A DNA stretch of 64,000 bases from Plasmopara viticola (taxonomy: Eukaryota; Oomycota; Peronosporomycetes; Peronosporales; Peronosporaceae): contig MBPM02000098.1 in NCBI GenBank assembly GCA_001695595.3, positions 186,001 through 250,000 on the forward strand. The letters are read 5' to 3'. The notes beneath the pieces are model-generated. The model did no database searches and had not been told where the DNA came from. It saw nothing but the letters and a program-made list of their open reading frames with translations. The position numbers and the translations under genes were made by a program. The stretch's first letter is position 1, and each line of letters begins with the position of its first letter. Shown here one piece after another: positions 60,231 to 64,000 of this stretch.

Positions 60231-60838
60231 TCAAATATCTCTCCAAAGTTCGTAGGGTTCTTGATCCACAACGAACGGATCCTTGTACGTAATGAATCCT
60301 TCGTATGACGAATAGTAGTCCGGGTAATAGCCAAAGGCTTTGCCACCGTACCCTTTGCCGTAACCATAGTAGTCATTGCCGTTGCCGTAGTTGTCATTGT
60401 CGTGGCCGTAGTGGTCGTTGCCGTGACCGTAGAAGTCGTTGCCGTGGCCGTGGTACTCATGGCTGTAGTCGTCGTAGTCCTTGCCGTATTTGCTGTAGCC
60501 GCTGCCATCCTTGTGCACGAAGCTCTCGTGACTGTGGTCGTCAACCTTGCAGGCGTAAGCATCGTGACCGTGGTCCTTGTGATCATAGTCGTCTTTGCCG
60601 TAGCTGTAGTCTGTTGACTCGGTGGCCTGGAATTCCTCGTCTTTCAGGCGCCGACGATAGTGCAATGCCCATGTCGTGGTGTCTTTTGCGGTGGTCACAA
60701 TCGCGCTTAAGCGGATGGTGACTGTAGTTCCCGTAGGAGCCAAGGAGCGATTTCCGCTGGAGCATCTCGGGCATCAATCGATTGCAGGATGGAGGCACTG
60801 ACGTATAGGCTTAGCACTGCAAGCATATTAAACTGCAT
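60231..60838 (-). pseudogene. His/Gly/Tyr/Asp-rich secreted protein, left copy (broken frame)
   Basis: ATG at 60838 opens a good signal peptide (MQFNMLAVLSLYVSASILQSIDA). That frame stops within 45 codons. Two other frames carry the rest: first YSHHPLKRDCDHRKRHHDMG, then RRRLKDEEFQATESTDYSYGKDDYD, followed by about 85 residues of HGHD/YGHGND/GYGKGYGG repeats and a conserved end (YKDPFVVDQEPYELWRDI) at 60231. The His/Asp/Tyr-rich stretch could bind metal or form a wall-associated gel. An RRLKDEE string after the signal peptide recalls RxLR-dEER effectors but is not the canonical motif. Both arms share the frame breaks, so the gene was already broken, or uses an intron I cannot see, when it duplicated. 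Confidence 0.6.
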
Positions 60839-60926
60839 CTTGGCCGCGCAGTTGCTTGACTTGAATGGATGTATTTGCTAGTTGTCGATTGCTGAGAAGA
60901 AGGCAAATGAAAAGTGAGAGAGCGCA

Positions 60927-61326
60927 ATATCTTAAGAGAGCTTCCTAATTGATGTGACACGGCAAGAAAAGTCTCTTGCGAATCTCTTGCGAACTGAAGC
61001 GATACGGCAAGAGAAATCGCTCTCGAGTCTCTATCAACATCTTGAGAGATCTTTGTAAATGACGGTCGACCGAGCAAAAGAATTTGCAAGAGAATGACAT
61101 ATTTCTAAAAGCCGATTGACAAGGGTACCTTAATGATGATTGGATAGAAAAGTAGAACAGATGATCAGCTGGCTGTCCCAATTCTTGACACCTCGGAAAA
61201 CTTATTATCTAGCAAATTCTCTTGCCGTGCCACTTCATATACAACGCTTTCTTAAAAAACTGAAAGAGACTAATTATAAAAGCGTCTGAGAACACATCAA
61301 TAATCAGCATTTGATCATTTCTCGCT
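60927..61326. other. 400-bp spacer between inverted-repeat arms
   Basis: Contains several copies of a short word, (A)CGGCAAGAGAA, and CTCTTGCGAA. One pair of the former is in inverted orientation (60958 and about 61222), extending the symmetry inward imperfectly. The spacer presumably holds the two divergent promoters of the secreted-protein genes. Confidence 0.5.
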
Positions 61327-61409
61327 CTCTCACTTTTCATTTCGCCTTCTTCTCAGCAATCGACGACTAGCAAATACATCCATTCAAGTCAAGCAACTGC
61401 GCGGCCAAG

Positions 61410-62015
61410 ATGCAGTTTAATATGCTTGCAGTGCTAAGCCTATACGTCAGTGCCTCCATCCTGCAATCGATTGATGCCCGAGGTGCTCCAGCGGGAATCG
61501 CTCCTTGGCTCCTTCGGGGACTACAGTCACCACCCGCTTAAGCGCGATTGTGACCACCGCAAAAGACACCACGACATGGGCATTGCACTATCGTCGGCGC
61601 CTGAAAGACGATAAATCCCAGGCCACCGAGTCAACAGACTACAGCTACGGCAAAGACGACTATGATCACAAGGACCACGGTCACGATGCTTACGCCTGCA
61701 AGGACAACGACCACAGCCACGAGTGCTTCGTGCACAAGGAACACAGCGGCTACAGCAAATACGGCAAGGACTACGACGACTACAGCCATGAGTACCACGG
61801 CCACGGCAACGACTTCTACGGCCACGGCAACGACCACTACGGCCACGACAATGACAACTACGGCAACGGCAATGACTACTAATTACGGCAAAGGATACGG
61901 TGGCAAAGCCTTTGGCTATTACCCGGACTATTATTCGTCATACGAAGGATTCATTACGCACAAGGATCCGTTCGTTGTGGATCAAGAACCCTACGAACTT
62001 TGGAGAGATATTTGA
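61410..62015 (+). pseudogene. His/Gly/Tyr/Asp-rich secreted protein, right copy (broken frame)
   Basis: Same layout as the left copy: signal peptide from ATG 61410, then breaks, then the YDHKDHGHD and YGHGND repeats. It has one private defect: GACTACTAATTACGG at 61874-61888, where the left copy has GACTACTATGGTTACGG, a net loss of two bases that introduces TAA in the repeat frame. The conserved C-terminus (KDPFVVDQEPYELW) survives to 62015. Confidence 0.6.
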
Positions 62016-62192
62016 GCCAAATGAAAGGGGAATTCACGTGCTGGTGGTGATTTCGGCCAAAGACCACACTTCCTCTCTATACACAGCAATTGCTGCCACG
62101 TTGTATTAACGCACTTTCTTGAACGTTCCCAGTACCACGGATTCGAGAACTCAGAAGCTGAAGCAGCAATTGGTGAAGGACTTCAAATGTGA

Positions 62193-62913
62193 TTGTGGGA
62201 AAAATTAGAACGGCGACTCGATGCTCTTTGCATGGTGATGAATGTTGATCTAGCGAGTCCTGTTGTGATTGCATCCCATCTTTTCCGACGAAAACACGAT
62301 CGCTTCAAAGGTAATTTTGTGCAAATCGAGAATATTGACGTTGTGAATAACGGATTGCTGTTGTTCGGGCCGATCGCAAGCGCCTTCGATGATCTCGACA
62401 TTACGTTCCTTGTCGACAAGCACGATCTGTTCACATTAGACAATTTCAATCCAACGATCTAGACGCACAGCTGCTCGTGGACAGCTTGACCCAAGAGCAA
62501 TGGGATGTACTTGGAGGCGGATTTGTATCAGCATATTGGGGGCAAGCACAAGTCCAATCTACGCTCCAAATGCGCCGCGGTTTAATGCGCTCACAACACT
62601 TGGCGAGCTGGATGGTAAGGCACTTCGTTTTCCAAGCAGGTCAATACTGCAACCTTTAAGGCGCTGTTTGTACCATCAAGCTCAGTTGGCCAGAACAAAG
62701 GCGATTGCGCGAAGGATGGGTGTCGAAAGTTTTTTGCTTCGATGACTTCTCGTCAAAAGGTTTCACACTGGAAGAAAAGATGAAATTGCTATTTCTTGGC
62801 TATACGAACATCTCCAGAAGTTTGCCACAGCGACTTCAATTACATTATCGTGGACGGTGGGTGATATAACTGTTCGTTTGCTGGGTCGATCTCATTGGAA
62901 CACGTGTGGTTGA
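62193..62913 (+). pseudogene. HNH-nuclease-like protein, right copy (frameshifted)
   Basis: The N-terminal piece (62193-62462) is better kept than in the left arm: LERRLDALCMVMNVDL leads into ASHLFRRKHD, NNGLLLFGPIASAFDD. It ends at the shared TAG (62460-62462). The C-terminal part has extra private breaks, a G-run shortened from six to five at about 62538 and a T-run lengthened from five to six at about 62732, so it is in pieces, whereas the left arm keeps it open for 139 codons. The last piece would end at TGA 62911-62913. Confidence 0.5.
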
Positions 62914-62937
62914 ATGGAAGCCTGTGACGCTCGTTCG

Positions 62938-63347
62938 TTCTAATCACCTGTATGATCTGATATCCTGTTAGAGAAGAAGAGCCTCGATAATAACAGAATC
63001 TCGACAAGCAGCTAACAGGTTTCAGCTAAAGAGAAGACAAAAAAAACAGTAGTTAATTCTTATGCCGTGACTTATCGTTGAATGATGGATATTTATTCTT
63101 GTAAGGTACATATTTAAACCTCCAATTGAAGTATTGCTTATCGTTTTCAACAATCCACTTAACGGACTTGTTTTCATGTTTGACCCGACGCACGATATAG
63201 CTATCGTCTCCAGCTTGGAACTTGCTGTCTAAAAAGCGCCGGATATTCGAGTCTTCCAATTGTTCGTTGTATAACCATCGACAGTACGAGGCATTTTCCT
63301 TATAGACTTCCTCAGGAGATTTCCTTTAATATTTTCCAAATTCAGAC
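62938..63347. other. Gene-free spacer
   Basis: A minus-strand frame at 63053-63259 (68 codons; DSKFQAGDDSYIVRRVKHEN, WIVENDKQYFNWRFKYVP) looks protein-like and may be an exon or gene remnant, but I cannot assign it. Confidence 0.35.
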
Positions 63348-63360
63348 ATTTTTTATAGTA

Positions 63361-63682
63361 TTGTATTGTATTACGTTATCGCGTTGCCAAGTTATGCACG
63401 TGCTAGGCTCAGTCTGGCTAGTCCACGGCATGGAGTGGTGTCCGCATACGTCGGATCTCGTTCGGCGGGCAGTGTAGCCAGCACCGAGGTCGTGAGGGTC
63501 TTCCATTATTTTGTTTAACTCTGACTTGGTAAGAGCCCAGGTGGCACCCTGGTGCTGGAGACCGTCACGTCGAGGGTGAGACTCGTTAGAGACTCGCAGA
63601 TGCCCGAGAGCACCTGCCCGAAGCGCGCGAGCATTTAGCCCCCGCGCTTGGAAGGAGGGCGTCACCCCAACCTTTTCCGAAG
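63361..63682 (-). mobile_element. SINE-like short retroelement, copy 6
   Basis: Sense strand is minus. A 14-bp imperfect direct repeat CATTTTTTATAGTA / CATTTTTTGTAGTA lies at 63347-63360 and 63683-63696 (one mismatch). Long subfamily, almost identical to copy 1 (a handful of differences such as CATGGAG for CATAGAG). The sense strand is open for 107 codons. Confidence 0.8.
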
Positions 63683-63916
63683 CATTTTTTGTAGTATATG
63701 TTATAGAAGATAATTCAGGATCACAATTTAATTAACTCACGACTGATTCATATTTGTAATTCTGTTACGAAAAGATACTGTAATTATTTCATCGCGTAGT
63801 GGTAGCTATTTGCTGACATTTATGTTACATCCAGATAAGAAAAGACCAACCACCTGACTTAACAAATGTTGTGTTGATTTTCTGCGTCCGTAATTATGTT
63901 GATGATTCAAATTGGT

Positions 63917-64000
63917 ATGGTTTTGTGCTTTAGTGTTTTCTACCCATTGATGCCCTAGGATGGGGCTTGTCAAAATTGATTTTTTATTTTTTCTGTTTCT
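63917..64000 (+). repeat. 84-bp exact direct repeat, right copy (cut by window end)
   Basis: Identical by eye to 53834-53917 up to the last base of the window, in the same orientation. The repeat therefore continues outside. Confidence 0.85.

Larger units (their letters stand above)
59300..60926 (-). repeat. Left arm of a 1.6-kb inverted repeat
   Basis: Reverse-complement match to 61327-62937 over nearly the whole length, with only scattered substitutions and small indels. The outer end is near GTTCGTTTGCTGGGTCGATCT plus about 60 bp; the inner end is near GAAAAGTGAGAGAGCG. It carries a broken HNH-like gene and a broken secreted-protein gene, both on the minus strand. Confidence 0.85.
61327..62937 (+). 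repeat. Right arm of a 1.6-kb inverted repeat
   Basis: Reverse-complement partner of 59300-60926, with the same gene order read outward: secreted-protein gene, then HNH-like gene. Homology fades at about 62937 near TGTGACGCTCG. Confidence 0.85.

Noticed and set aside
60137..60617. Thr-rich and Val-rich ORFs over the His/Gly/Tyr repeat
   Set aside because: Other-frame and antisense readings of the same codon repeat; composition explained entirely by the repeat.
61480..61530. Intron in the right-arm secreted-protein gene starting at GTGCTCCAG
   Set aside because: The left arm has ATGCTCCAG at the same place, so the donor is not conserved between two otherwise matching copies.
61631..61846. 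Val/Ala-rich minus-strand ORF
   Set aside because: Antisense shadow of the right-arm repeat.
1..64000. tRNA, rRNA, CRISPR or bacterial operon structures
   Set aside because: No tRNA T-loop consensus with a matching acceptor stem, no rRNA stretches and no spaced direct repeats were seen on either strand.

Overview
The window looks like nuclear DNA of an oomycete (Peronosporaceae, most likely a downy mildew or a close relative of Phytophthora). The basis is: protein-coding genes with short GT-AG introns of 46-96 nt; compact gene clusters separated by long AT-rich, gene-free stretches full of decayed mobile elements; a mucin-like Cys-rich/PT-rich surface protein of oomycete style; and Ty3/Gypsy and Mutator-like (MULE) relics. 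No bacterial operons, tRNA, rRNA or CRISPR were seen. The species assignment is inference.

Layout. 1-5.1 kb: the 3' end of an unidentified gene, a mitochondrial leucyl-tRNA synthetase (-), and the V-ATPase V0 subunit d gene (+), the last two head to head across 97 bp. 5.2-17.3 kb: repeats only, namely two SINE-like copies flanking a 4.4-kb decayed MULE with terminal inverted repeats, then a featureless AT-rich stretch ending in a third SINE-like copy. 17.4-27.1 kb: a 937-aa secreted/membrane mucin-like protein with near-identical 306-bp tandem repeats, a coiled-coil protein, a ZnT9-like mitochondrial zinc transporter, and two small uncertain ORFs, with a fourth SINE-like copy between them. 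27.1-36.5 kb: a gene desert with LTR-like fragments and a fifth SINE-like copy. 36.8-43.6 kb: a second dense cluster holding a J-domain protein, a coiled-coil protein resembling mitoribosomal mS26, V-ATPase V1 subunit B, and an SSXT/SS18-type transcription co-activator. 43.6-59 kb: a desert with a Gypsy reverse-transcriptase fossil, an orphan exon, an APRT gene broken by a single stop codon, and a WD40 fragment of CAF-1 subunit B. 59.2-62.9 kb: a 1.6-kb inverted repeat, each arm carrying a His/Gly/Tyr-rich secreted-protein gene and an HNH-nuclease-like gene, all with broken frames. 63.3-64 kb: a sixth SINE-like copy and an 84-bp exact repeat shared with 53.8 kb.

Functionally the intact genes are housekeeping: mitochondrial translation (LeuRS, possible mS26), organelle acidification (two V-ATPase subunits), mitochondrial zinc export, chaperoning and transcription. 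They do not form a pathway cluster. The unusual parts are the SINE-like family (six full-length copies, every one with a recognisable target-site duplication), the inverted-repeat HNH/secreted-protein locus, and the repeat-built surface protein. Exon joins given below were worked out by hand from frame, GT-AG borders and family conservation.
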